The notes: a model not told the origin generated them from the sequence alone. DNA of 9,856 nucleotides from Oscillospiraceae bacterium (GCA_900768735.1 CAAGDZ010000439.1:1-9856); one strand, 5' to 3'; numbered from the stretch's first letter, positions 1-6,995 are shown. Translations and numbers: made by a program.

Positions 1-1257
1 GGCGAGGGCGGCAGTATCATAATAGCCGATGAAAACAAAAAAATAGTCAGCAACCGAAATGATGACGAGGGGCAGAGCCTTGATACCACCGGCATTCACC
101 TTGACGCCGACGGAATATCAGAGGGCGAGAGATTTACCGCAAGCGTGTACGGAGTGACCTCGTACTGTATGTACATGGTGTCGGAGGGATATTATATAAT
201 CGCGGTGATGCCGCTTGACGAGGCGGTTTTCTCGCGCGACGTATCGGTATATGTTACGGTGTTCATGGAATTTGTCGTATTCGGTATGCTGTTTGTAATT
301 GTCTACTTCCTTATCAAAAAGCTGGTTGTCGACAATATAGGAAAGGTAAACGACTCGCTGTCGAAGATAACCGACGGCGACCTGAGCGTTGTGGTAGATG
401 TGCGGTCAAACTCGGAGTTTGCCTCCTTGTCCGACGATATAAACTCGACGGTGGTTACGCTGAAGCGCTATATCGCAGAGGCGACGGCGCGCATAGACAA
501 GGAGCTTGAATTTGCAAAGGCTATCCAGCATTCTGCACTTCCGAGCGTGTTCCCGCCGTTCCCTAACAAGACGGAATTTGACATATACGCGCTTATGGAC
601 ACCGCAAAGGAGGTCGGCGGCGACTTCTATGACTTCTATTTTGTCGGCGAGGACAGACTGGCGTTTTTGATTGCCGATGTTTCGGGTAAAGGAATACCCG
701 CCGCGATGTTTATGATGACCTCAAAGACGCTGATTAAAAGCTTTGCGGAAACAGGCTGCGATGTAAACGAGGTATTCACCCTTGCTAACGCAAAGCTGTG
801 CGAAAGCAACGACGCGGGTATGTTCGTAACCTCGTGGATGGGTGTACTTGACCTTAAAACAGGAATGGTAGAGTATGCAAACGCGGGGCACAACCCGCCG
901 CTTGTACGGCATAAGGACGGCAGCTTTGAATATCTCAAATCCCGCGCCGGCTTTGTGCTTGCGGGCATGGAGGGCATACGCTACAGGAAAAATGAGCTTC
1001 AGCTATCACCCGGTGATGAAATTTTCCTGTATACAGACGGCGTGACAGAGGCAACAGACGCAAATAACGAGCTGTACGGCGAGGAGCGGCTGCTTAGGTT
1101 TATGAACACGCTTCACGACCTGCCGTCAAGCGAGGTCTGCGGCATGGTAAAGACGGATGTTGACGCCTTTGTGGGCGACGCACCGCAGTTTGACGATATA
1201 ACAATGGTTTATCTGAGATACAACGGAGGAAACAGCGATGAAAGAGCTGGAGATTGA
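1..1257 (+). CDS. Membrane sensor with HAMP and SpoIIE/PP2C-type serine phosphatase domains (5' partial)
   Basis: The reading frame is open from the first base, so the gene begins upstream of the window; the GTG at 145 is internal, not a likely start. The visible 418 codons hold the end of an extracytoplasmic sensor domain (roughly codons 1-78, Cache-like by position only), a transmembrane segment around codons 82-104 (rich in V, F, I), a HAMP region (about 105-160, with ITDGDLSV), and a SpoIIE/PP2C phosphatase domain. Metal-binding acidic motifs are all present: GGDFYD (D at codon 208), ADVSGKG (D226), YTDG (D346) and FDDI (D398). Family members dephosphorylate a serine-phosphorylated STAS anti-anti-sigma factor, releasing a sigma factor or other target from an RsbW-type kinase. 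The next gene encodes such a kinase and overlaps this one by 20 bases, supporting a functional pair. No STAS partner lies in the window; it may lie upstream. The ligand sensed is unknown. Confidence 0.9.
   Translation, partial: GEGGSIIIADENKKIVSNRNDDEGQSLDTTGIHLDADGISEGERFTASVYGVTSYCMYMVSEGYYIIAVMPLDEAVFSRDVSVYVTVFMEFVVFGMLFVIVYFLIKKLVVDNIGKVNDSLSKITDGDLSVVVDVRSNSEFASLSDDINSTVVTLKRYIAEATARIDKELEFAKAIQHSALPSVFPPFPNKTEFDIYALMDTAKEVGGDFYDFYFVGEDRLAFLIADVSGKGIPAAMFMMTSKTLIKSFAETGCDVNEVFTLANAKLCESNDAGMFVTSWMGVLDLKTGMVEYANAGHNPPLVRHKDGSFEYLKSRAGFVLAGMEGIRYRKNELQLSPGDEIFLYTDGVTEATDANNELYGEERLLRFMNTLHDLPSSEVCGMVKTDVDAFVGDAPQFDDITMVYLRYNGGNSDERAGD
1225..1230 (+). promoter_or_regulatory. Ribosome binding site inside the phosphatase gene
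   Basis: GGAGGA lies 7 bases before the ATG at 1238, inside the last codons of the upstream phosphatase gene. It supports this start and translational coupling of phosphatase and kinase. Confidence 0.75.
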
Positions 1258-1651
1258 CGCAACCGTAGAGAATATCGAAAAGGTCACCGACTTTGTAAAC
1301 GAGCTGCTGGAGCAGTACGACTGCCCGATGAAGGCGCAGACGCAGATTGATATAGCCATAGACGAGCTGTTCGGAAATATCGCGCACTACGCCTACAACC
1401 CCGATGTCGGTTCCGCGACCGTGCGGGTGGAGGTTACCGACGACCCGATTACGGTGATAATCACCTTTATCGACCACGGCATACCATACGACCCGCTCAA
1501 AAAGGCAGACCCCGACATCACGCTGTCCGCAGATGAGCGTGATATAGGCGGACTCGGCATATATATCGTCAAAAAGAGCATGGACGATATTACCTACGAA
1601 TACAAGGACGGACAGAACATACTGAGCATAAAGAAAAAAATCGGCGGCTGA
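1238..1651 (+). CDS. RsbW/SpoIIAB-type ATP-binding anti-sigma factor / serine kinase
   Basis: This 137-residue protein is a single GHKL/HATPase_c domain, the usual length for the RsbW/SpoIIAB group. The N box is visible as DELFGNIAHYAY (E43, N47), the G1 box as DHGIPYDP (D79, G81), and the glycine-rich G2 segment as GGLGIYIVKK (104-113). Family members phosphorylate a small STAS protein on serine and bind a sigma factor or another target when that protein is phosphorylated. The start overlaps the upstream phosphatase gene by 20 bases and has a strong ribosome site, so the two are probably made together. The opposing phosphatase next door fits a partner switch. The target is not shown: the sigma factor 5.3 kb downstream is ECF-like rather than SigB/SigF-like, so a link to it is only a guess. 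Confidence 0.88.
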   Translation: MKELEIDATVENIEKVTDFVNELLEQYDCPMKAQTQIDIAIDELFGNIAHYAYNPDVGSATVRVEVTDDPITVIITFIDHGIPYDPLKKADPDITLSADERDIGGLGIYIVKKSMDDITYEYKDGQNILSIKKKIGG

Positions 1652-1679
1652 TTATCCCAAAAAGCAGGCTTATTTCACT

Positions 1680-1698
1680 CGGTTTTATACCGGCGCAT
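1680..1698 (+). promoter_or_regulatory. Candidate shared leader motif, copy A (before the exporter module)
   Basis: The 19-base stretch CGGTTTTATACCGGCGCAT lies 20 bases before the HlyD-like gene. It contains a small inverted repeat (CGGT/ACCG around TTTAT). A near match lies at 6768-6789, also just before a ribosome site. The short distance to the start makes a -35 element unlikely; an operator or 5'-UTR RNA element is more plausible. Function is inferred only from the recurrence. Confidence 0.35.
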
Positions 1699-1705
1699 TA
1701 TTTAT

Positions 1706-1711
1706 AAGGAG
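1706..1711 (+). promoter_or_regulatory. Ribosome binding site of the HlyD-like gene
   Basis: AAGGAG is placed 7 bases before the ATG at 1719, a near-consensus site that settles the start of the short HlyD-like protein. Confidence 0.75.
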
Positions 1712-1718
1712 TTATCCG

Positions 1719-2192
1719 ATGGACAAACAGATTTTCAGAGAAAAAAGCATAAAGCGTGTTTCCTCACCCGAACAGCTGGGCGACTATGTACGCGTATCAA
1801 ATCCGGGCGTGTGGATGGTGCTCGTGGCGGTGATTATTCTGCTTATCGGGGTTTGCGTCTGGGGCATTTTCGGACACCTCGACACCACACTCTGCACGGT
1901 TGCCGTCTGCAAGGACGGAAAAATCACCTGCTATATACCCGACAGCGATATAGGCTCTGTAAAGGCGGGCATGAAGGTCACCGTAAACGATAAGGAATAC
2001 GAAATTACCGCTGTTTCACCCTCTCCCGTCTGCATAACAGAGGATATGGACTCCTATATTCTGTATGTCGGAAATCTGCAGGTCGGTCAGTGGGTATATG
2101 AGGTAAGCGCGGATGCCGAGCTTGACAGCGGTACATATCAGGCAAAAATCATAACGGACAGCACAGCGCCGATTTCCTTTGTATTGAATTGA
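1719..2192 (+). CDS. Short HlyD-like membrane protein of NHLM/NHLP-type exporter
   Basis: This 157-residue protein has a basic cytoplasmic start (KSIKRVSSPEQLGDYVRV), one transmembrane helix at about residues 32-51 (after NPG), and a beta-rich extracytoplasmic part. The N-terminal pattern and position, 10 bases before an NHLM-type peptidase exporter, match the membrane fusion (HlyD-like) component of these clusters. Its likely role is to assist peptide export across the cell envelope with the two ABC proteins. Typical HlyD adaptors are over 400 residues and carry a long coiled-coil hairpin; here no coiled coil is visible and only about 100 residues follow the helix. That fits a Gram-positive cell without an outer membrane, but the fold is inferred. 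The ORF is intact with its own strong ribosome site, so it does not look like a broken gene. Confidence 0.75.
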   Translation: MDKQIFREKSIKRVSSPEQLGDYVRVSNPGVWMVLVAVIILLIGVCVWGIFGHLDTTLCTVAVCKDGKITCYIPDSDIGSVKAGMKVTVNDKEYEITAVSPSPVCITEDMDSYILYVGNLQVGQWVYEVSADAELDSGTYQAKIITDSTAPISFVLN

Positions 2193-2202
2193 GGTCGGAC
2201 GA

Positions 2203-4398
2203 ATGAAAGATAAAAAAGTATCCGTTAAAAAACCGATTACAAAAGGGGTATGCAAGGTACCCGTCGTAATGCAGATGGAGGCGCTCGAGTGCGGCGCGGC
2301 ATCGCTTGCGATGATTCTCGCCTACTACGAAAAATGGGTTCCGCTCGAGCAGGTGCGCTCCGACTGCGGAGTATCCCGCGACGGCTCAAATGCGAGAAAC
2401 GTCCTTCGTGCGGCGAGAAGCTACGGCATGACCGCAAAGGGCTATCGCTATGAGCCGGAGGAGCTGAAAGAAAATGGCAAATTTCCTTGTATCATACACT
2501 GGGACTTCAACCACTTTGTCGTGCTGGACGGCTTTCGCGGCGACAAGGCGGTGATAAACGACCCCGCGCGCGGCGTTGTCACCGTGCCGATGAAGACCTT
2601 TGACGAATCGTTTACCGGTATCTGCCTTATGTTCGAGCCGGGAGAAAATTTTGAGCCGGGCGGAAAGCCGAAGTCAATGCTCTCCTTTGCTAAAAACAGA
2701 CTGAAGGGCACGGGCGTGGCAGTCGCCTTTGTGGTGCTGACCACGATGATTTCTTCACTTATCGGAGTGATAAACCCCGCCTTTTCGCGTATTTTCCTCG
2801 ACCGACTGCTCACAGGGCAGAACCCCGACTGGTTTATGCCGTTTATCTGGGCGCTTTCGGGACTTGGCATAATACAGCTTATTGTCGCATGGATTCAGGC
2901 GGTATATTCTCTGCGTATAAACGGCAAAATCGACATCGTGGGCAGTACCTCGTTTATGTGGCAGGTACTGCGTATGCCGATGGAGTTCTTTTCTCAGCGC
3001 ATGGCGGGTGATATTCAGCAGCGCCAGTCCTCAAACGCAAATATAGCAAAGACTTTAGTAGGCACCTTTGCCCCGCTTGCGCTGAATACAATCATGATGG
3101 TGTTCTATCTTGCCGTCATGCTGCGCTACAGCCTTCTGCTGACGCTTATAGGCGTGGCGTCGATATTTATAAATCTGTTTGTTTCAAACATCATCTCCAA
3201 AAAGCGCGTAAACATCACACGCGTGCAGATGCGTGACGCAGGAAAGCTTGCGGGTACTACCGTCGCGGGTATCGAAATGATTGAGACGATAAAGGCGAGC
3301 GGCGCGGAAAACGGCTTTTTTGAAAAGTGGTCAGGCTATCAGGCGAGCGTAAATACCCAGCAGGTAAAATTCGCAAAGCTGAATCAGGTACTGGGCATGG
3401 TACCCTCTCTCGTAAACTCGCTTACAAGCACCGCCGTGCTGATTCTCGGCGTGTATCTTGCTATCAGCGGCGAATTTACCGTCGGTATGATTATGGCGTT
3501 TCAGGGCTTTCTGGCGTCCTTTACCGCACCTGCGATGACCCTTATCGAAACCGGTCAGACCCTGCAGGAGATGCGCACCGAGATGGAGCGTATCGAGGAC
3601 GTAATGAAGTACCCCACCGATGTAAATTACGAAAATGACAAGTTATCTGATAATTCGGATAATGCGGAATACGGCAAGCTCTCCGGCTGTATCGAGATGA
3701 AGAATGTCACCTTCGGCTATTCAAAGCTCGCCGACCCGCTTATTGAGGACTTCAGCCTGTCGCTGAAAACCGGCAGCCGCGTTGCCTTTGTCGGCAGCTC
3801 AGGCTGCGGAAAATCGACGCTCGCAAAGCTCATCTCCGGACTTTACAAGCCGTGGAGCGGCGAAATTCTGTTTGACGGCAAGCCTATAAATGAAATTGAC
3901 CGCAGCGTCTTTACCGGCTCGCTTGCAGTCGTAGACCAGGATATTATCCTATTTGAAGATACCATAGCCAACAATATAAAGATGTGGGATAACTCCATAC
4001 AGGACTTTGAGATGATTATGGCGGCGCGTGACGCGCAGCTGCACGAGGACATCATGCAGCGTGACGGCGGCTATCAGTATAAGATTACAGAGGGCGGCAA
4101 GGACTTTTCGGGCGGTCAGCGTCAGCGTATGGAGATTGCCCGCGTGCTTGCTCAGGACCCGACTATAATCATACTTGACGAAGCGACAAGCGCGCTTGAC
4201 GCAAAGACCGAGTGCGAGGTCGTAAAGGCGATAAAGGACAGGGGTATCACCTGCATAGTGGTGGCGCACCGTCTGTCCACTATCCGCGACTGTGACGAAA
4301 TAATCGTCATGGATTACGGCAAGGTAGTCGAGCGCGGCACGCACGAGGAGCTTTACGCAAAGGGCGGTCTTTATACTCAGCTCGTATCAAATGAATAA
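2203..4398 (+). CDS. NHLM/NHLP-type peptide export ABC transporter with C39 peptidase (peptidase/permease/ATPase)
   Basis: This 731-residue protein combines three domains: an N-terminal C39 peptidase (about residues 15-145), a six-helix ABC exporter membrane domain (about 165-450) and an ATPase (about 500-731). The peptidase looks active: oxyanion Gln24, catalytic Cys30 in ALECGAASLAM, His104 in HWDFNHFVVLDG and Asp120 in NDPARG. The ATPase has Walker A GSSGCGKST (531-539), signature SGGQRQR (from 636), Walker B with D659 and E660 in LDEATSALD, and switch His689. Such proteins cut the leader from a peptide precursor at a double-glycine-type site and pump the rest out using ATP. It follows the HlyD-like gene by 10 bases and precedes the second ABC subunit, the order expected for this export family. 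Start ATG 2203 has only a weak site (GAGG), suggesting coupling to the upstream gene. The substrate is unproven; the leader-like protein at 6806-6994 is the local candidate. Confidence 0.92.
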   Translation: MKDKKVSVKKPITKGVCKVPVVMQMEALECGAASLAMILAYYEKWVPLEQVRSDCGVSRDGSNARNVLRAARSYGMTAKGYRYEPEELKENGKFPCIIHWDFNHFVVLDGFRGDKAVINDPARGVVTVPMKTFDESFTGICLMFEPGENFEPGGKPKSMLSFAKNRLKGTGVAVAFVVLTTMISSLIGVINPAFSRIFLDRLLTGQNPDWFMPFIWALSGLGIIQLIVAWIQAVYSLRINGKIDIVGSTSFMWQVLRMPMEFFSQRMAGDIQQRQSSNANIAKTLVGTFAPLALNTIMMVFYLAVMLRYSLLLTLIGVASIFINLFVSNIISKKRVNITRVQMRDAGKLAGTTVAGIEMIETIKASGAENGFFEKWSGYQASVNTQQVKFAKLNQVLGMVPSLVNSLTSTAVLILGVYLAISGEFTVGMIMAFQGFLASFTAPAMTLIETGQTLQEMRTEMERIEDVMKYPTDVNYENDKLSDNSDNAEYGKLSGCIEMKNVTFGYSKLADPLIEDFSLSLKTGSRVAFVGSSGCGKSTLAKLISGLYKPWSGEILFDGKPINEIDRSVFTGSLAVVDQDIILFEDTIANNIKMWDNSIQDFEMIMAARDAQLHEDIMQRDGGYQYKITEGGKDFSGGQRQRMEIARVLAQDPTIIILDEATSALDAKTECEVVKAIKDRGITCIVVAHRLSTIRDCDEIIVMDYGKVVERGTHEELYAKGGLYTQLVSNE

Positions 4399-4405
4399 GG
4401 AAGCG

Positions 4406-4483
4406 ATGTTTGAAAAATCTCTGATTTTTCAAACCCGTTGTTTGTGCCTCGGCAAATCCTCTCGGCACAAACTGCCTCAATAG
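4406..4483 (+). CDS. Possible 25-codon leader ORF spanning two hairpins (uncertain)
   Basis: ATG at 4406 has AAGGA at 4397-4401, overlapping the stop of the upstream gene, and opens a 25-codon frame beginning MFEKSLIFQTRC. The frame runs through both hairpins and ends at TAG 4481-4483, which overlaps the ribosome site of the next exporter gene. This arrangement would let translation melt the hairpins and couple the two exporter genes. The peptide has no recognised domain, and the DNA could equally be a non-coding palindromic repeat that happens to be open. Confidence 0.25.
   Translation: MFEKSLIFQTRCLCLGKSSRHKLPQ
4408..4434 (+). repeat. Perfect inverted repeat, 12-bp stem with 3-base loop
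   Basis: GTTTGAAAAATC (4408-4419) is perfectly complementary to GATTTTTCAAAC (4423-4434), with a TCT loop. No run of T follows, so it is not a normal intrinsic terminator. It lies between two co-directional exporter genes and may be an mRNA stability or attenuation element, or a dispersed palindromic repeat. Confidence 0.75.
4440..4472 (+). repeat. Second perfect inverted repeat, 9-bp stem with 15-base loop
   Basis: GTTTGTGCC (4440-4448) pairs perfectly with GGCACAAAC (4464-4472). The interval also contains a direct repeat CTCGGCA (4448-4454 and 4461-4467). It starts 6 bases after the first hairpin and ends 9 bases before the ribosome site of the next gene. There is no U-tract. The two hairpins together probably form one unit. 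Confidence 0.7.
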
Positions 4484-4489
4484 GAAGGA
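4482..4489 (+). promoter_or_regulatory. Ribosome binding site of the second exporter gene; start is ambiguous
   Basis: AGGAAGGA abuts the ATG at 4490 and lies 12 bases before the in-frame ATG at 4502. It is too close to serve 4490 well and slightly far for 4502. The protein from 4502 begins MGWFDEQI, which I recall as the usual family start, so 4502 is preferred. Confidence 0.55.
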
Positions 4490-4501
4490 ATGGTCATAGA
4501 C

Positions 4502-6721
4502 ATGGGTTGGTTTGACGAACAGATAAAAGAGCGCAAGCAGAATGACGAAAATGTTTTCGCCGATACCTTTGTAAATCTTGCGGGCGCGGTCATGGGCAAA
4601 AGGGTTTCGGACGCGCTGAGCGACGACCGTACCGTCACCAAGAACGCGATTGACGAGATACTGAAATACTATCATGTAAAGACCCGCGAAGTCCCCGATA
4701 ATATAAATGATATGAACGAGCAGCTCGAATATCTTATGCGCCCGTACGGTATCATGCGCCGCAGCGTAAAGCTGTCGCGCGGCTGGTACAAGGACGCTAT
4801 CGGCGCTATGCTCGGCACGATGAAGGAGGACGGCCGCATAGTCGCTCTTATCCCGACAGGACTGTCGGGGTACAGCTATTTCGATTATAAGACCGGCGCG
4901 CGCAAAAGGGTAAACCGCAAGAATCAGGATTTGTTTGAAGAGGACGCTATCGCGTTCTACAAGCCGTTTCCGCTTAAAAAAATCAGCATTCCCGCGCTTA
5001 TGAGATACATAGCAGGCACGTTGCGGCCGGCGGACTATGTGCTTATAGCACTCAGTACGCTCGCGGTTTCGCTGCTCGGTATGTTCATGCCGAAGCTGAA
5101 CAACATCATTTTCAGCACCGTAATAACCTCCGGCAGTATGCAGCTGCTGTACGCGATAGCCGTATTTTTAGTCTGCGTATCAGTCAGCACTATGATTATA
5201 ACCGCAGTAAAGAATATGATTACCGCGCGGATAAACACAAAGCTTGACATATCGGTAGAGGCGGCAACCATGATGCGTATTCTGTCGCTCCCCGCCGATT
5301 TCTTCAAGGACTACAGCGCGGGCGAGCTTTCCACCCGCTCGCAGTACATAAACCAGCTGTGCGGTCTGCTTGTATCGACCGCGCTTTCGACAGGTCTTAC
5401 CTCGATTTTCTCACTGATATATATTTCTCAGATTTTCGTATACGCACCGGCTCTGGTCGCACCCGCCCTGCTTATTATTCTTGCGACTGTTTTACTGACG
5501 GTCATTTCATCCGCGATTCAGATGAAGATTTCCAGAAGGCAGATGGAGCTTGCGGGAAAGCGTGACGGACTTTGCTATTCGCTGATTTCCGGCGTGCAGA
5601 AGATAAAGCTGTCCGGCTCGGAAAAAAGAGCGTTTTCAAAATGGGGCAACCTCTACTCGCAGCAGGCACAGCTCACCTACAACCCGCCGATGTTCTTAAA
5701 GATAAACACGGTGCTGAACACCGCCGTTTCGCTTATCGGAACGATTGTCATGTACTACACGGCGGTAACTGCAAATATCTCGGTCGCCGACTACTACGCG
5801 TTCAACTCCGCGTACGGCATGGTGTCGGGGACGTTCATGTCGCTTGCGGGGATTGCGCTCACCGTAGCGCAGGTAAAGCCTATACTTGACATGGTAAAGC
5901 CGATTTTAGATACCGTCCCCGAGGTCTCCGAGGGAAAACAGGTAGTGACGCGGCTGTCGGGCGGCATCGAGCTAAACAACGTTTCTTTTCGGTACAGCGA
6001 AAATATGCCGCTGATTTTAGATGATATATCGCTTAAAATCCGTCCGGGTCAGTATATCGCCATTGTCGGAAAAACCGGCTGCGGTAAATCTACCCTCATG
6101 CGCCTGCTGCTCGGCTTTGAACGGCCTCAGAAGGGTGCGATATACTATGACGGCAAGGATATAAACTCGATTGATTTAAAATCGCTGCGCCGCAGAATAG
6201 GCGTCGTTATGCAAAACGGCAAGCTGTTTCATGGCGACATTTATTCAAATATCGTCATTTCCGCCCCGTGGCTTACTCTCGACGACGCATGGGAGGCGGC
6301 AGAGCTTGCGGGTATCGCGGAGGATATACGCCGTATGCCAATGGGCATGAGCACCATGATTTCGGAGGGCTCGGGCGGTATCTCGGGCGGTCAGCGCCAG
6401 CGGCTTATGATAGCGAGAGCCATAGCGCCAAAGCCGAAAATACTGATGTTCGACGAAGCGACGAGCGCACTCGATAACCTCACGCAGAAAAAGGTTTCGC
6501 AGTCGCTCGACTCGCTTAAATGCACCCGTATCGTAATCGCGCACCGTCTTTCCACAATAAAGCAGTGCGACCGCATAATCGTGCTTGACAAAGGAAAAAT
6601 CGAAGAGGACGGAAGCTATGACGAGCTGATAGCGAAAAACGGCTATTTCGCCGAGCTTGTTGCACGTCAGCGGCTTGACAACACCGAAGCCGAAGCCGAA
6701 AAAATTTCCGCTGACAATTAG
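4502..6721 (+). CDS. NHLM/NHLP-type peptide export ABC transporter, second subunit (permease/ATPase)
   Basis: This 739-residue protein (743 if translation starts at ATG 4490) is the partner of the peptidase exporter. An N-terminal soluble region of about 160 residues begins MGWFDEQI and ends near DAIAFYKPFPLKK; it has no C39 catalytic Cys/His motif. A membrane domain (about 180-460) and an ATPase (about 480-720) follow. Walker A is GKTGCGKST (523-531), signature SGGQRQR from 628, Walker B D651/E652 in MFDEATSALD, switch His681. All ATPase motifs are intact, so both subunits could hydrolyse ATP. Family knowledge: this type of subunit occurs beside the peptidase-bearing one in NHLM systems, probably as a heterodimer. 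The two genes are 103 bases apart and separated by two hairpins, which may set different expression levels. Confidence 0.9.
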   Translation: MGWFDEQIKERKQNDENVFADTFVNLAGAVMGKRVSDALSDDRTVTKNAIDEILKYYHVKTREVPDNINDMNEQLEYLMRPYGIMRRSVKLSRGWYKDAIGAMLGTMKEDGRIVALIPTGLSGYSYFDYKTGARKRVNRKNQDLFEEDAIAFYKPFPLKKISIPALMRYIAGTLRPADYVLIALSTLAVSLLGMFMPKLNNIIFSTVITSGSMQLLYAIAVFLVCVSVSTMIITAVKNMITARINTKLDISVEAATMMRILSLPADFFKDYSAGELSTRSQYINQLCGLLVSTALSTGLTSIFSLIYISQIFVYAPALVAPALLIILATVLLTVISSAIQMKISRRQMELAGKRDGLCYSLISGVQKIKLSGSEKRAFSKWGNLYSQQAQLTYNPPMFLKINTVLNTAVSLIGTIVMYYTAVTANISVADYYAFNSAYGMVSGTFMSLAGIALTVAQVKPILDMVKPILDTVPEVSEGKQVVTRLSGGIELNNVSFRYSENMPLILDDISLKIRPGQYIAIVGKTGCGKSTLMRLLLGFERPQKGAIYYDGKDINSIDLKSLRRRIGVVMQNGKLFHGDIYSNIVISAPWLTLDDAWEAAELAGIAEDIRRMPMGMSTMISEGSGGISGGQRQRLMIARAIAPKPKILMFDEATSALDNLTQKKVSQSLDSLKCTRIVIAHRLSTIKQCDRIIVLDKGKIEEDGSYDELIAKNGYFAELVARQRLDNTEAEAEKISADN

Positions 6722-6733
6722 CCTTTTTCTCCG

Positions 6734-6758
6734 GTTCTTCGTATAAAAGAGTAAGAAC
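6734..6758 (+). promoter_or_regulatory. Inverted repeat around a TATAAA box (candidate promoter/operator)
   Basis: GTTCTT (6734-6739) and AAGAAC (6753-6758) flank a -10-like TATAAA (6742-6747). It lies 48-72 bases before the leader-like gene. The matching -35 (TTAGCC near 6718) is poor, so a sigma-70 promoter is weakly supported and the repeat could also be an mRNA hairpin or an operator. Confidence 0.3.
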
Positions 6759-6767
6759 ACAACCACA

Positions 6768-6789
6768 CGGTTTTACATACCGGACGCAT
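6768..6789 (+). promoter_or_regulatory. Candidate shared leader motif, copy B (before the leader-like/sigma pair)
   Basis: Relative to the copy at 1680-1698 this stretch has the same CGGTTTTA, TACCGG and CGCAT blocks in the same order, with CA added in the middle and one A added before CGCAT. It ends 16 bases before the ATG at 6806. Like copy A it contains CGGT/ACCG in inverted orientation. It may be an operator or 5'-UTR element shared by the two transcription units. Confidence 0.35.
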
Positions 6790-6792
6790 AAG

Positions 6793-6797
6793 GGAGG
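6793..6797 (+). promoter_or_regulatory. Ribosome binding site of the leader-like gene
   Basis: GGAGG, within AGGGAGG, lies 8 bases before ATG 6806. It is one of the strongest sites in the window, suggesting high translation of the small protein. Confidence 0.8.
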
Positions 6798-6805
6798 TAA
6801 TTTAT

Positions 6806-6994
6806 ATGGAAAAACTGCTGAGAAGCCTGTTTGATTATCAGAAATTTGAGGGAAATCCGCACCTTGACGAGCTGATACGTGACGCGGAGAAATACCGTGA
6901 CAACGCCCTGTCAGACGACGAGCTTGACGGGTTGAATGCCGCAGGCAGCTTTTATCAGAAAAAGAAGCCCTTAGATGACAGCAAAGGATATTGA
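6806..6994 (+). CDS. 62-residue leader-peptide-like small protein (candidate exporter substrate or regulator)
   Basis: The protein has an amphipathic, charged N-terminal part (MEKLLRSLFDYQKFEGN), then LSDDELDGLNAAG (residues 35-47) and a short basic/polar tail. The segment resembles the end of double-glycine leader peptides. If cleavage follows Ala46, Leu35, Glu39, Leu40 and Leu43 fall at -12, -8, -7 and -4, the canonical contact positions of C39 peptidases, but -2/-1 are Ala-Ala instead of Gly-Gly or Gly-Ala. The resulting tail would be GSFYQKKKPLDDSKGY, 16 residues with no Cys, Ser/Thr-rich or other modification-rich core. There is no secretion signal or membrane helix. It sits just after a C39 peptidase exporter and overlaps or abuts the sigma gene. 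It could be the exported peptide precursor, a signalling peptide, or an uncleaved ligand that binds the peptidase domain. No assigned family is certain; the function is inferred. Confidence 0.8.
   Translation: MEKLLRSLFDYQKFEGNPHLDELIRDAEKYRDNALSDDELDGLNAAGSFYQKKKPLDDSKGY
6983..6988 (+). promoter_or_regulatory. Ribosome binding site that decides the sigma factor start
   Basis: AAAGGA lies 7 bases before ATG 6996 and inside the end of the leader-like gene, whose stop TGA is at 6992-6994. The other in-frame ATG at 6975 has no good site at proper distance. This favours 6996 and stop-start coupling of the two genes. Confidence 0.65.
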
Positions 6995-6995
6995 T

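Noticed and set aside
145..147. GTG as start of the phosphatase gene
   Set aside because: The same frame is open to base 1 and encodes sensor-like sequence, with no ribosome site before 145; the gene is simply cut by the window.
4408..4472. Hairpins as an intrinsic terminator
   Set aside because: Neither stem is followed by a T-run, and the next gene belongs to the same exporter, so full termination here is unlikely.
4307..4675. 122-codon minus-strand frame across the exporter gap
   Set aside because: It mostly overlaps two well-supported exporter genes and passes through the palindromes; its product resembles no known protein.
6675..6703. TTGACA at 6675 as a -35 box
   Set aside because: It is within the coding end of the exporter gene and has no -10-like sequence 16-18 bases downstream.
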